Shown here: positions 1-9,098 of the stretch, piece after piece
Layout of the letters: each line of letters starts with the position of its first letter
How positions within the stretch are numbered: the stretch's first letter is position 1
Origin: Acidobacteriaceae bacterium
GTDB taxonomy: Bacteria; Acidobacteriota; Terriglobia; Terriglobales; Acidobacteriaceae
Assembly (NCBI GenBank): GCA_003162935.1
Contig: PLUW01000064.1
Location: forward strand, 15,016-49,594
Length of the DNA: 34,579 nucleotides
Reading direction: 5' to 3'
The notes under the pieces: model-generated
The model's input: the letters and a program-made list of their open reading frames with translations, nothing else
What the model was told of the DNA's origin: nothing
Databases searched by the model: none
Program-made: the position numbers and the translations under genes

Positions 1-515
1 TGGCTCCATTCAGAGAAACAGTAAAAATCTGAATTTCACGGCCTTATACCCTCCGCCGATCCTCTGACACTGTTCGTCTTCGAGAGTCCAATCCTCGCCC
101 CGCGCGCCAAAAGGCATCCTGCCTCATTGTGCAGATGCTACGTCCCGCGCTCCGCTGCAGACTGTTCAAAACCGCTCAATTGAAAAATGATCTCCCAAAA
201 ACTGGCGGTAACTGTATCAAATTGACCGGACATCCCTTTGGACTCGTGAGATCGTGCAGGAATGCGGAATCAAAATCAGAATCAGAATCGAAGAACAGAG
301 CCCAGGCAGGAATCCAGTCAAGCAACACTTGCCCGCGTCAAAAAAGAAATGGATCAACCGCGTATGGTCGCGTCCGCGCGGGAAGACGACGTCAACCGGA
401 CCACGCGGCAGAAGCTGGAAAAACTGCCGTAATCCAGCGTGGTCGAGCTTAAGAGGTTAAACAGGAATTCCCGCGCCGTCCGTGCGCGGTCGAACTACTC
501 CCGAGGAGTGCAACA

Positions 516-737
516 ATGGCCAAGCTAACCACTGCAACGCGCGATCGCATCTCCGCCACCAAGTTCGCTTTTCCCAAGCAACGCAAAGAGCCGCTGGAAA
601 ACGCCTCTCATGTGCGTAATGCCATTGCGCGCTTTGGTCAGGTAAAAGGCGTAACCGCAGCGGAGCGCACCGCGGCGTGGAAGCGTATTCAGGTCGCCGC
701 AAAACGCTTCGGAGTGGACCTCCAAAAATCCGCCTAA
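516..737 (+). CDS. small conserved hypothetical protein (DUF6582-like)
   Basis: 73-aa ORF MAKLTTATRDRISATKFAFPKQRKEPLENASHVRNAIARF..., preceded by GAGGAG Shine-Dalgarno-like sequence; resembles small 'MAKLT..ARxxLP..xFAFP..R' proteins. Confidence 0.7.
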   Translation: MAKLTTATRDRISATKFAFPKQRKEPLENASHVRNAIARFGQVKGVTAAERTAAWKRIQVAAKRFGVDLQKSA

Positions 738-803
738 CCGCCCATGGTATTCCGCGCCGCCAGTAGCGTTGCGATATCGCGCGCCAATCCGACTTTCACT
801 CCA

Positions 804-1796
804 CTACTTGGTGGCAGCGGCGATCGAAGCCGGCACGGATTCGTTAGGTTTCAATTGGCGCTTCCAGTCGGAGAAATAAGAACCGTTCAGCTCGTACATG
901 ACAATCTCAGGACTATTGCGCGACAGCATGGTGCGCCCCTTCACAATCCCCTCAAACGTGTTCTGCAGGAAGTAATACGACCTGCCCGCCTCCAACTCGA
1001 TCTTGAAGCCATTTGCGTTTTCCGATTGAGAAACCAAGTTGTACTGCCCTGGATCAAGATACGCGAAGCTGTAAGTTCCCAATTTGTTCACTGCGATTAC
1101 GTGGTCGTTGGCATGCAGCTTGAACTGATTTCCATGCCCAGCATATCGGGCAGCCAATGAAGGACAAACCACGATTACGGTTGCCTTATCGGCCCTCGTC
1201 TCTGGCAGTGGATGATTGTTCTTGTCGACTTTCACCGTATGCTTCGATCGCAAATCGGGAACGTGTTTCTCGTCTAGATCCTCACCCTTCTGGATTGCCT
1301 CGCCTTTTTCCTGGAACTCAGGCATGGAAACCCGCGAACCAAAGAGACTTTTGGCTTTGGCAATTACCTGTTCGGACGATTCCTTCGGCACGTCCAGGAG
1401 AACCTGTTCGTTCTGATCGCCATTCTTATACTCCAGGTAAAGCCAGGAGTCGTGAACATGCATTGCGTTCGCGATTCCGCCCAGAGCGCCACCACCCACA
1501 CCCGTTAAGACGACGGTGGAAAGCGTGGGGCCGTGCATGTGAGTAGTCACTTCGAAGATAACCTTGGAGATGTCGTCATACCGTACTTTGAATGTGTCAC
1601 CCGCACGGTCCGAGAAAATCAGTTCTTGGCCGCCCTTTTCAAAGGTCAGAACTCCAACCTTGTCGACCAGCATGCGGTCATTAGAGCTCTTATGACGACG
1701 AATCTTCACATCGTCAAAAGTAGCCGATTCGTTGGCGAGACAGAGAATCGCTGAAAACAAGAACGGTATCGTTATAGCCAACCGTTTCACCCGCAT
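804..1796 (-). CDS. secreted protein with DUF2846-like C-terminal domain
   Basis: 330 aa, N-terminal signal peptide (MRVKRLAITIPFLFSAILCLANE); C-terminal '...SYSFAYLDPGQYNLVSQSE...LEAGRSYYFLQ' pattern typical of DUF2846. Confidence 0.75.
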   Translation of the reverse strand: MRVKRLAITIPFLFSAILCLANESATFDDVKIRRHKSSNDRMLVDKVGVLTFEKGGQELIFSDRAGDTFKVRYDDISKVIFEVTTHMHGPTLSTVVLTGVGGGALGGIANAMHVHDSWLYLEYKNGDQNEQVLLDVPKESSEQVIAKAKSLFGSRVSMPEFQEKGEAIQKGEDLDEKHVPDLRSKHTVKVDKNNHPLPETRADKATVIVVCPSLAARYAGHGNQFKLHANDHVIAVNKLGTYSFAYLDPGQYNLVSQSENANGFKIELEAGRSYYFLQNTFEGIVKGRTMLSRNSPEIVMYELNGSYFSDWKRQLKPNESVPASIAAATK

Positions 1797-1830
1797 TTTC
1801 TCCTTCGACTGAGATTCGAGCGGAGCCTCG

Positions 1831-2658
1831 CTACGAAAACGCCAACTCCTTCGCTCGCTGCACCGCCTTCACCACCGCCTTGATCAAAGTCACGCGGAGC
1901 TTGCCCTCCTCCAGTTCCATGATGCCGTCGATCGTGCATCCCGCCGGAGTCGTCACCGCATCCTTCAACAGCGCCGGATGATCTCCCGTCTCCAGCACCA
2001 CCCGCGCCGCGCCCATCGTAGTCTGCGCTGCCAGCAGCGTAGCAACATCGCGCGGTAACCCCACCTTCACTCCAGCCTCCGCCAGCGATTCCAAAATAAT
2101 GTAGATATACGCCGGTCCGCTCGCCGACAGTCCCGTGACCGCATCCATGTGCTTTTCGTCGAGCACCACCGTCCGCCCCACCGCATCGAAGAACTGAGTC
2201 GCCAGTTCCAGATGCTGCTTGTTGGCAAACTTTCCCTTGCACAAAGCCGTCATGCCCGCGCCCTGCGCACAAGGAGTATTCGGCATCGCCCGCACCACCG
2301 GAACTTCCTTCTCCAGCGCCCTCTCAATCATCTCCGTCGGAACCGACGCCGCCACCGAAATAATCACCTGCTTTGCGTGGACGTGCGCCCGAATTCCCCG
2401 CACCACGTCCGCCACCACCTGCGGCTTCACGCAAAGAAAAATAATGTCCGCGTCCTTCACCGCCGCGGAGTTGTCGGTCCCCGCCCGCACCTTGAACTTC
2501 TCCTTCAGCACCCGCGCCCGCTCCGGATGCGCCGTCGTAGCAAAGGTCTGCCCCGCCGACAGCAGTCCATCGCGCAAAAAGGACTGCAAAAGAATCGTCC
2601 CCATCTTCCCCGCGCCCAAAATCGCCACTTTCTTCTTCGCGCTCAAACTCTTCGCCAT
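1831..2658 (-). CDS. proC: pyrroline-5-carboxylate reductase
   Basis: 275 aa; Rossmann motif VAILGAGKMGTILL, VVRAMPNTPCAQGAGMTAL and GLSASGPAYIYIILESLAEAGVKVGL signatures. Confidence 0.95.
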   Translation of the reverse strand: MAKSLSAKKKVAILGAGKMGTILLQSFLRDGLLSAGQTFATTAHPERARVLKEKFKVRAGTDNSAAVKDADIIFLCVKPQVVADVVRGIRAHVHAKQVIISVAASVPTEMIERALEKEVPVVRAMPNTPCAQGAGMTALCKGKFANKQHLELATQFFDAVGRTVVLDEKHMDAVTGLSASGPAYIYIILESLAEAGVKVGLPRDVATLLAAQTTMGAARVVLETGDHPALLKDAVTTPAGCTIDGIMELEEGKLRVTLIKAVVKAVQRAKELAFS

Positions 2659-2704
2659 CAGAATTCTCCCAGCCGAATTCGTAGAGAAACTATCAGTCTA
2701 GACG

Positions 2705-2810
2705 ATTGTAGAGGTCAGAAGTCAGATTGCAGAATTGAAAAGCCCGACCTCTTCGATGGCCGCTCAGGCGAGCTTTTCACCTCTGCAATCTAACCTCTAA
2801 CCTCTGCAAT
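2705..2810. repeat. long inverted repeat (29-nt arms, 4 mismatches; inner 8-nt perfect arms) built of heptamers
   Basis: 2705-2733 ATTGTAGAGGTCAGAAGTCAGATTGCAGA versus reverse complement of 2782-2810 (ATTGCAGAGGTTAGAGGTTAGATTGCAGA); inner TGAAAAGC (2736-2743)/GCTTTTCA (2772-2779). Confidence 0.85.
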
Positions 2811-2813
2811 GGC

Positions 2814-4040
2814 CTACCTCAAAATTTCCCCCGGCACCATCCCCAAGATCTCTCGCCCAATCGGCAGCGAAGCCGTCGCCGCCGGAGAAGGTACATTTAG
2901 CACATGTAAAAACCGTTCCCGCGCCACAAACCGGAAATCATCCACCAGCGCGCCATCCGCGCCCACCGCCTGCGCTCGCACGCCCGACCCGCCTGGCGTC
3001 ATATCTTCCATCCGCACCTCCGGCACCAACCGCTGGCACGACCGCACAAACTCCCGCTTCCAAAGCGACCGCCGAAATTCCCCCAGCCCGTTTTTCCAAT
3101 GCTGCCGCGCCATCGCCCGGAACCCCGCATCGAGCAACACTTCCATCGTCTCGCCGAAATCGAAGTCCCGCCACCGGTATCCCTCCCGCTGGAACGCCAG
3201 CACCGCATTCGGCCCCGCATCCACATTCCCTTGAATCCGCCGCGTGAAATGCACACCGAGAAATGGATACCGCGGGTCCGGCACCGGATAAATCAATCCC
3301 CGCACCAGCGACTGCCGCGCCGCCGCCAAATCGTAATACTCCCCGCGAAACGGCACGAGGATCATCTGAGGATCGTCCCCCGCCATCCGCGCCACCCGAT
3401 CGCTTTGCAGCCCCGCGCAATTCACCACATACCGCGCCGCAAAATCTCCCGCCCGAGTCCGCACCACCACTGCGTTGCCTGACGTGCCTCCAGACGTGCC
3501 TCCCGAACGGTCAAATCCCACCACTTCCGCGCCTGTCCGCACTTCCGCCCCGTGCTGCGTCGCAATCTCCGCGTACTTCGCCGTCACCGCCGCATAATCC
3601 GTGATCCCCGTCGATGGCACATGCAGCGCTCGCACACCACCCGCATGCGGTTCAATCTCCAGCATCGCCTCGCGTGCCAACAGCCGCAGACCCTCCAACC
3701 CATTCGCCACTCCGCGTGCGAGTAGATCCTCCAGTCGCGCCGCTTCCTCCGAGTTCGTAGCCACAATCAACTTCCCGCAAACCTCATGCGGAATCCCGTG
3801 CCGCGTGCAGAACTCCACCATCGCGCGCGCCCCCGCCACGCACAACCGCGCCTTCAGCGACCCTTCCTTGTAGTAAACCCCGCTGTGGATCACCCCGCTG
3901 TTGTGTCCCGTCTGGTGCCGCGCCACCCCCGATTCTTTCTCCAGTACCACGATCCGAATCCGAGGAAAGATTTCGGTCGCCTGCATGGCAAACGAAAGCC
4001 CAACAATCCCGCCGCCAATCACCGCAATGTCATAAGTCAT
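2814..4040 (-). CDS. lhgO: L-2-hydroxyglutarate oxidase
   Basis: 408 aa FAD-dependent oxidoreductase; DIAVIGGGIVGLSFAMQ, HQTGHNSGVIHSGVYYKEGSLKARLCV, VNCAGLQSDRVARM. Confidence 0.9.
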   Translation of the reverse strand: MTYDIAVIGGGIVGLSFAMQATEIFPRIRIVVLEKESGVARHQTGHNSGVIHSGVYYKEGSLKARLCVAGARAMVEFCTRHGIPHEVCGKLIVATNSEEAARLEDLLARGVANGLEGLRLLAREAMLEIEPHAGGVRALHVPSTGITDYAAVTAKYAEIATQHGAEVRTGAEVVGFDRSGGTSGGTSGNAVVVRTRAGDFAARYVVNCAGLQSDRVARMAGDDPQMILVPFRGEYYDLAAARQSLVRGLIYPVPDPRYPFLGVHFTRRIQGNVDAGPNAVLAFQREGYRWRDFDFGETMEVLLDAGFRAMARQHWKNGLGEFRRSLWKREFVRSCQRLVPEVRMEDMTPGGSGVRAQAVGADGALVDDFRFVARERFLHVLNVPSPAATASLPIGREILGMVPGEILR

Positions 4041-4054
4041 ATTTGCTCGTGTAG

Positions 4055-4120
4055 CGCGGACACTCCTGTCCGCGGCCTTTGACTTTCGTAAGCGGAAAGC
4101 AGAGCCGTGCCAGGCACGGC
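4055..4120. repeat. REP-like pair of perfect palindromes
   Basis: CGCGGACA-CTCC-TGTCCGCG (4055-4074) and GCCGTGCC-A-GGCACGGC (4104-4120) in the intergenic region upstream of lhgO. Confidence 0.75.
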
Positions 4121-4274
4121 AGCCTCGCCGCAGACGATCCTACCTCACCCGCCGACGCATCGCCGTGACGCAGGCACCAGCCGATGTGACGCAAAAAAAG
4201 CGCAGACATGAGTCCGCGCCCCACAAACAAAAAGTATTTCTCGGCGCTCTCTGCGTCTCGGCGGTGAATCCGCT

Positions 4275-7200
4275 CTACTGCACCGTCAAACTCACCCCAT
4301 CCCCATGCGCCGCCCCGCCCGCGGCCGTAGCCGTCACCGTAATCTGCGCTGTCCCCAACACCGTAGGCGCCGCCACCGTCACAAAAGCCGACGCCGCCGA
4401 TCCCGTTGCGGGCGTAGCCGACACCGTCACCGTCGCCGGATTCGGCACCGTCTGCGGAGGCAAATACAGCCCCGTGGGGCTTACCGTTCCACTACCCGCC
4501 GCGACCGCCCAGGTTACGCTCTGGTTTGCTGTGAACTGTTGCTGATTCTCTCCCTTCGGCCACGAGTTGCCCGATTCACTCGCGAATAAAGTCGCCAGCC
4601 CCGGATTCACCGTCACCGGCGTAGTGGTGGTCGTATTGCTGGACAGTCCTCCACAGGAAATCAGCGCCAGCAATCCGATCGCGGCGCACACTCCCGCCAT
4701 CCCAATATAGAAACGCAGCGCACCGGGTCTCGCTCTCTCCATCCCCACCAACCCCGCAAACATGAACCAAGCGAGTGCGAAGAAAGGCAAGATTTGCGGA
4801 TGCCCGCCCACCCGAACCTGCCCCCACAGCGCCGCCGCCGATGACCGCCGCACATCCCCGCCCGCCCCCGCCGCGCAATCCGTGGGCAAGTTCGGCCCGC
4901 ACGTCCAGACAGTCACCGTCACCGCAGTCGTCCCCGAGGCCCCCGCCGCAATCGTCGCCGGATTAAACTCGCAACCCGCGCCCACCCCTCCGCTGGTCAA
5001 CGCAGGCAACCCCGAGCAAGCAAAAGTCACATTCGCGCCAAACGTCCCACTCGCCGGAGCCGCCGAAAATGTATAAGTCGCGCTCTGTCCCGCCAACACC
5101 GTAGCCGTGTCGCTGCCCGTGTCCGTCCACGTAAAGTCCGTGCTCGCCCCAGTCACCGTCAGCGTCTCCGGCGGGGTCGCATGGGTTAGCGTTCCGTCCG
5201 TTGCCTGAATCGTAAAAGTAAATGTCCCCGGCGCTGCGCTGCCGAGCGTCACCGTAAAAGCAGTTCCGCCAGCCGTCGGCGTCACCGAAGCCGGCACAAT
5301 CCCGCACGTTCCCGGAGCCCCCGCCGTACACGATAACGTCACGCTCCCGCTATATCCGTTCAAAGCCGTCAGCGTCCCGCTCCAGGTCACGTTCTGATTC
5401 ACCGCCGTCGTATTCGGAGTCGGCGTCACCGCAATCGCAAAGTCCGGTAGCGGCGCGGTCACCGTCAGTGCAAACGTCTGCGGCTTGGCTGCGGGAGCTC
5501 CCGCCGTCATCGCCCAGATCGTTACCGTCGCAGGACCACCCACGGCAGTCCCAGTCGCTGCCGTCACCGTCAAGGTAACCGTCACCGGCGACGAAGACGT
5601 AGGACTCAATGTGCTCGACGGCGAAAACACGCAATTTGCTCCCGCTGGCTGCCCCGAACAACTCAGCGCCACCGTCCCCGCAAAACTTCCCGAAGCTGTC
5701 ACCTGAAACTTGCTCGCTCCCGAAGTTCCCCCTTGCGCCACGCTCAGCGCATTCGGACTCGGTGCCGTCAGATTGAAATCCACCACATACAGCGTGACCA
5801 GCGCGTCGTGTGTAATCGCGTGAGAGTCCGTTCCCGTTGCCTGCGCGTCAAAACTGTAGTCGCCAATCGCTCCGCCCGCAGTCAAGGTGTAGGTTGCCGT
5901 CGAATTCCCGGAAAACGTCGCCTGCGCCGGATTCACAGTGCAAGTCGTCGGCTTCGCGCCCGCGCAACTCAAATTCACCGCGCTGGAATATCCGTCCAGC
6001 GCCGTTAGCGTCCCGTTGAACACCGCCGTCTGCGTCGGAAACACCGTCTGCGGCGAATTCGAAACCTCGTTCGCGTAGTTGGGCGCGAGCGCGTATTCCC
6101 AAATGCCCCGCCCGTACGTCGATGCCGCCAGCGTTTTCGCGCCCCCCACCGGATTGAAAATCTGTAGCCCCGTCACCGGAGCGTTCGGCAGAAATCCCGA
6201 AACCCCCGCTCCCGGCGTCGGACCAACTTCCGTCCAACCATGAACGCTAGTCAAACTGACAAACACGCCCACGTCCGTTCCCGCATACACCAACCCCGCC
6301 TGCGAATCCACCAGCAAAGCATTCACTGGATTGTCGGGCAGTTCCGTCGCGCCCGTTCCACTCCAGTCCGTCCAACTGGCGCCCGCATTCGTAGTCTTCC
6401 AAACGTGCGATGTCGGATACCCCGGCGTGCTAAATCCCATAATCCCCACATACGCCGTATTCCCCGACTCCACCGACGCGTCCATCGCGACCGTCGCAAT
6501 CGCATACCCCTGCGGATTGATATTCTGGGTTGCGTTCTGCGTAACATTCGTCATCAACGCAAAGCCCGCGTCGGTCGTGGCCCACACCTCGCCTCCAGGC
6601 GCCCCGCCGAGCGGCCCATATCCGTTCGTCACCGCATACACCGTCTCCGAATTCCCGCCAGCGCTTGCCGGGCCCCCCGCCGCCAGCGCCGTCACCAAGT
6701 TGATCTCATCGCCCGTGCACACGCCCGTTCCCAGCGTGTCGAAATCGTTACTCAACTGCACCGGATCCGCTCCACTCGTCGTGATCCACCACACCCGGCA
6801 CGTCCCCACCAGCATCTCGCTCGCATTCTGCGGATCCAAAATATAAGGAGTATTGAAAGCCCCCTGGTCTCCGCCCAAGTCGTTCGATCCGACAATCTGA
6901 ACAAACGAGCCGTCGTCGCAAGCCGTTCCTGCTTCGCACTTCGCAATCGTGACGTAAGGATTGGCCGCAAACCACTCGTTCCCGTTCGTCGGATTGATCG
7001 CCGTGAATCCTCCATCTCCACCCAACGCATTCTGCCATGTGCTGCTCTCGCTGGCCGTGCTGGTTTTTGGCGAGCCATTCCCCGACGTTCCCCCAAGCAC
7101 GATGTCGGCGTTCGTTGCGTCCACCGAAAACGAAACAAACTCCGTCATCGATCCCAGGGTCTGGCTCAAGCTGTCAAACTGATTTGTCCCCGAGCAACTC

Positions 7201-8903
7201 CCCGCATTCAGCCCGGAATATCCATCCAGCGTCCGGCTGATCCCGCCGTCATGCGCGAAGTACCCGGGCGACGTTCCCCCCACCTCCAGAAACGCAATTC
7301 CGTGCTGATCCGGATGCACATGCGCCGGCGCACCCAGCGGCCCCGGATTGCATCCATAAACATGCGTCAAATTGATCCAATCCCCTTGCGTGCAGGCCGT
7401 GTTCGGAGGCTGTTGTCCCGGCTCCAGCGTGCACTTATAAAGATTCACCGCCCCCGCGTAAACATCCGTTGCCCCTCCATCCGCAATCGCCGCCAACGCC
7501 AGGTTGTACCATCCCTGCTCCACCCCGCAGCCGCTGTCCGGGCCAAACGCATCGTCCCCGCAATTCGTAATGCCATTATCCGGAATCTGCGTCCAACTCG
7601 CCCCGCCATTTCCAGTTCCCCCATTCAAAGACTGCCAGATGCCCTCGTCGAATGCCTGCGGATTCCCATTCTCATCCGGCTGCACATCGACCACCCACAC
7701 ATACATTTCATCGCGTCCCGGCACCACCGCAAACTCGCCGCGATAAATCAAGCACGTCGGCGAATTCGAACCCGCCGGACAATTCGCCGATGTTAGCCCC
7801 GCCGTCGGTTGCGCCGCCAGCCGCGTGAAGTGCTGCCCATCCGTCGAGGAATACAGCCCGTGCCGCCGAATGAAAGCATAGAAAGTCCCGGTCGTCCCCT
7901 GGCTCGCGTTATAAATCACCGCCGTAGCCGATGCCGGAACCGCCCCATCCGACAGAATCGCGCGGTTCCAGGTCACACCGCCATCCTTCGAAAAATAAAG
8001 TCCCCGCGCCGTCGAATTCCCATCCTCCTCCAGCCCAACATAGAGCCCGTTGTCTCCCGCCGTAGCCGCCACCGCCAAATTCGGATTCAACGTACTGAAA
8101 GCAATCTTGCTGAACCCCACTCCCAGAAACGCTTGCCCCGTCCCCGCGCCCGTGATCTGTGTCCAGGTCGACCCGCCATCCGCCGAGCGCAGAATTCCCA
8201 ACCCGTAGTAAGAATCGCTCGAACTGTTCGTCTCCCCTGTCCCCACCAGAATCACATCGCTGTTCCCCGGCTGCATAGCAATCGCACCGACGGCCAAGGT
8301 AGGCTGATCGTCCATCAAAGCCTGCCACGTGACCGATCCAGGATTCACGCTCAAACTCCCCGCGTTCGTCGACCTCCAAAGCCCTCCATAAGCTCCGCCC
8401 AAAAGCACCGTGTTTCCCGTGCCATCGGCCGGATCGATCGCCACCGCAGTAGCTCGCCCCGAAACCCAGTTGTAATCCTGCATCCCATCGCCCGTAGCGT
8501 CCGATGCCAAAGGAGCCGGCCCCAAAGCCACCCAACCCGCGGATGACGATGCGGGTGAAAGGGAAGCGGGTGCCTCACCCAAGCTCTGCTTGGGTGAGTC
8601 CACGGAACGTGCCGCCCGCATCGCCATCTTCCGCCGATAAGCCCGTAACCGCAGTTCCGCCGCCGATTTCCTCCCCGGCACCCTCCGCCCCCGCTGGTTC
8701 CAGCTCCAGCTCAAGTCGTCCCACGAATAAGGACGGTTCCCCTCGCGCGCCTTGCGAGAAACGGAGATCCTCTTGTCGGGTGCCTGTGCAAAAACATTGC
8801 CGAAGCCTCCGCCAGGAAGAAAAGCGAAGACAATAGGAAAAAGAGAAAGCAAAGTGCAAACCCGCAAACCACGGCTGGCCATAGATAGAAATGCCGATCT
8901 CAC
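4275..8903 (-). CDS. large secreted BNR/sortilin-like beta-propeller protein with Ig-like repeats and C-terminal TM/CGG segment
   Basis: 1542 aa with signal peptide; repeated 'STNAG/SADGGSTWTQITG/SKDGGVTWN/TTNAGASWTDW' BNR-type Asp-box motifs, then NxTVSxGQTATY-like Ig repeats, hydrophobic segment ending LLALISCGG. Confidence 0.85.
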   Translation of the reverse strand: MRSAFLSMASRGLRVCTLLSLFPIVFAFLPGGGFGNVFAQAPDKRISVSRKAREGNRPYSWDDLSWSWNQRGRRVPGRKSAAELRLRAYRRKMAMRAARSVDSPKQSLGEAPASLSPASSSAGWVALGPAPLASDATGDGMQDYNWVSGRATAVAIDPADGTGNTVLLGGAYGGLWRSTNAGSLSVNPGSVTWQALMDDQPTLAVGAIAMQPGNSDVILVGTGETNSSSDSYYGLGILRSADGGSTWTQITGAGTGQAFLGVGFSKIAFSTLNPNLAVAATAGDNGLYVGLEEDGNSTARGLYFSKDGGVTWNRAILSDGAVPASATAVIYNASQGTTGTFYAFIRRHGLYSSTDGQHFTRLAAQPTAGLTSANCPAGSNSPTCLIYRGEFAVVPGRDEMYVWVVDVQPDENGNPQAFDEGIWQSLNGGTGNGGASWTQIPDNGITNCGDDAFGPDSGCGVEQGWYNLALAAIADGGATDVYAGAVNLYKCTLEPGQQPPNTACTQGDWINLTHVYGCNPGPLGAPAHVHPDQHGIAFLEVGGTSPGYFAHDGGISRTLDGYSGLNAGSCSGTNQFDSLSQTLGSMTEFVSFSVDATNADIVLGGTSGNGSPKTSTASESSTWQNALGGDGGFTAINPTNGNEWFAANPYVTIAKCEAGTACDDGSFVQIVGSNDLGGDQGAFNTPYILDPQNASEMLVGTCRVWWITTSGADPVQLSNDFDTLGTGVCTGDEINLVTALAAGGPASAGGNSETVYAVTNGYGPLGGAPGGEVWATTDAGFALMTNVTQNATQNINPQGYAIATVAMDASVESGNTAYVGIMGFSTPGYPTSHVWKTTNAGASWTDWSGTGATELPDNPVNALLVDSQAGLVYAGTDVGVFVSLTSVHGWTEVGPTPGAGVSGFLPNAPVTGLQIFNPVGGAKTLAASTYGRGIWEYALAPNYANEVSNSPQTVFPTQTAVFNGTLTALDGYSSAVNLSCAGAKPTTCTVNPAQATFSGNSTATYTLTAGGAIGDYSFDAQATGTDSHAITHDALVTLYVVDFNLTAPSPNALSVAQGGTSGASKFQVTASGSFAGTVALSCSGQPAGANCVFSPSSTLSPTSSSPVTVTLTVTAATGTAVGGPATVTIWAMTAGAPAAKPQTFALTVTAPLPDFAIAVTPTPNTTAVNQNVTWSGTLTALNGYSGSVTLSCTAGAPGTCGIVPASVTPTAGGTAFTVTLGSAAPGTFTFTIQATDGTLTHATPPETLTVTGASTDFTWTDTGSDTATVLAGQSATYTFSAAPASGTFGANVTFACSGLPALTSGGVGAGCEFNPATIAAGASGTTAVTVTVWTCGPNLPTDCAAGAGGDVRRSSAAALWGQVRVGGHPQILPFFALAWFMFAGLVGMERARPGALRFYIGMAGVCAAIGLLALISCGGLSSNTTTTTPVTVNPGLATLFASESGNSWPKGENQQQFTANQSVTWAVAAGSGTVSPTGLYLPPQTVPNPATVTVSATPATGSAASAFVTVAAPTVLGTAQITVTATAAGGAAHGDGVSLTVQ

Positions 8904-9026
8904 AGGTGCGCGGTCCAGAAGCAGCGCACAATCCGAGTTTCAACGATCAGCCAGGGATTTCCACGTCCACGAAAGTACCCCCATCCTTGGTAGCCATCCT
9001 CCAGAGGCCAAGCAAGCACGAAAAAA

Positions 9027-9064
9027 CTGATAACTGATAACTGAGAGCTGATCGCTGACAGCTG
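9027..9064. repeat. degenerate heptamer tandem repeat
   Basis: CTGATAA CTGATAA CTGAGAG CTGATCG CTGACAG CTG, read directly. Confidence 0.85.
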
Positions 9065-9098
9065 CCGCTCCGCGAAACATCCGCTATACTGTTAAAGC

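Noticed and set aside
70-109. tRNA 3'-end-like sequence (CGAGAGTCCAATCCTCGCCCCGCGCGCCA)
   Set aside because: A CGAG/CTCG T-stem and terminal CCA can be drawn, but the T-loop is abnormal and no matching GCGCGGG 5' acceptor or anticodon arm is in the window. At most a tRNA remnant or att-like scar.
129-452. 107-aa ORF near the window start
   Set aside because: Low-complexity basic composition, no ribosome site, no recognisable domain; likely random in GC-rich DNA.
6240-7796. 518-aa plus-strand ORF
   Set aside because: Entirely antisense to the well-supported 1542-aa protein; Arg/His/Pro-rich translation typical of a GC-driven shadow ORF.
9027-9064. CRISPR-like repeat array
   Set aside because: The unit is 7 nt with no spacers; no cas genes in the window.
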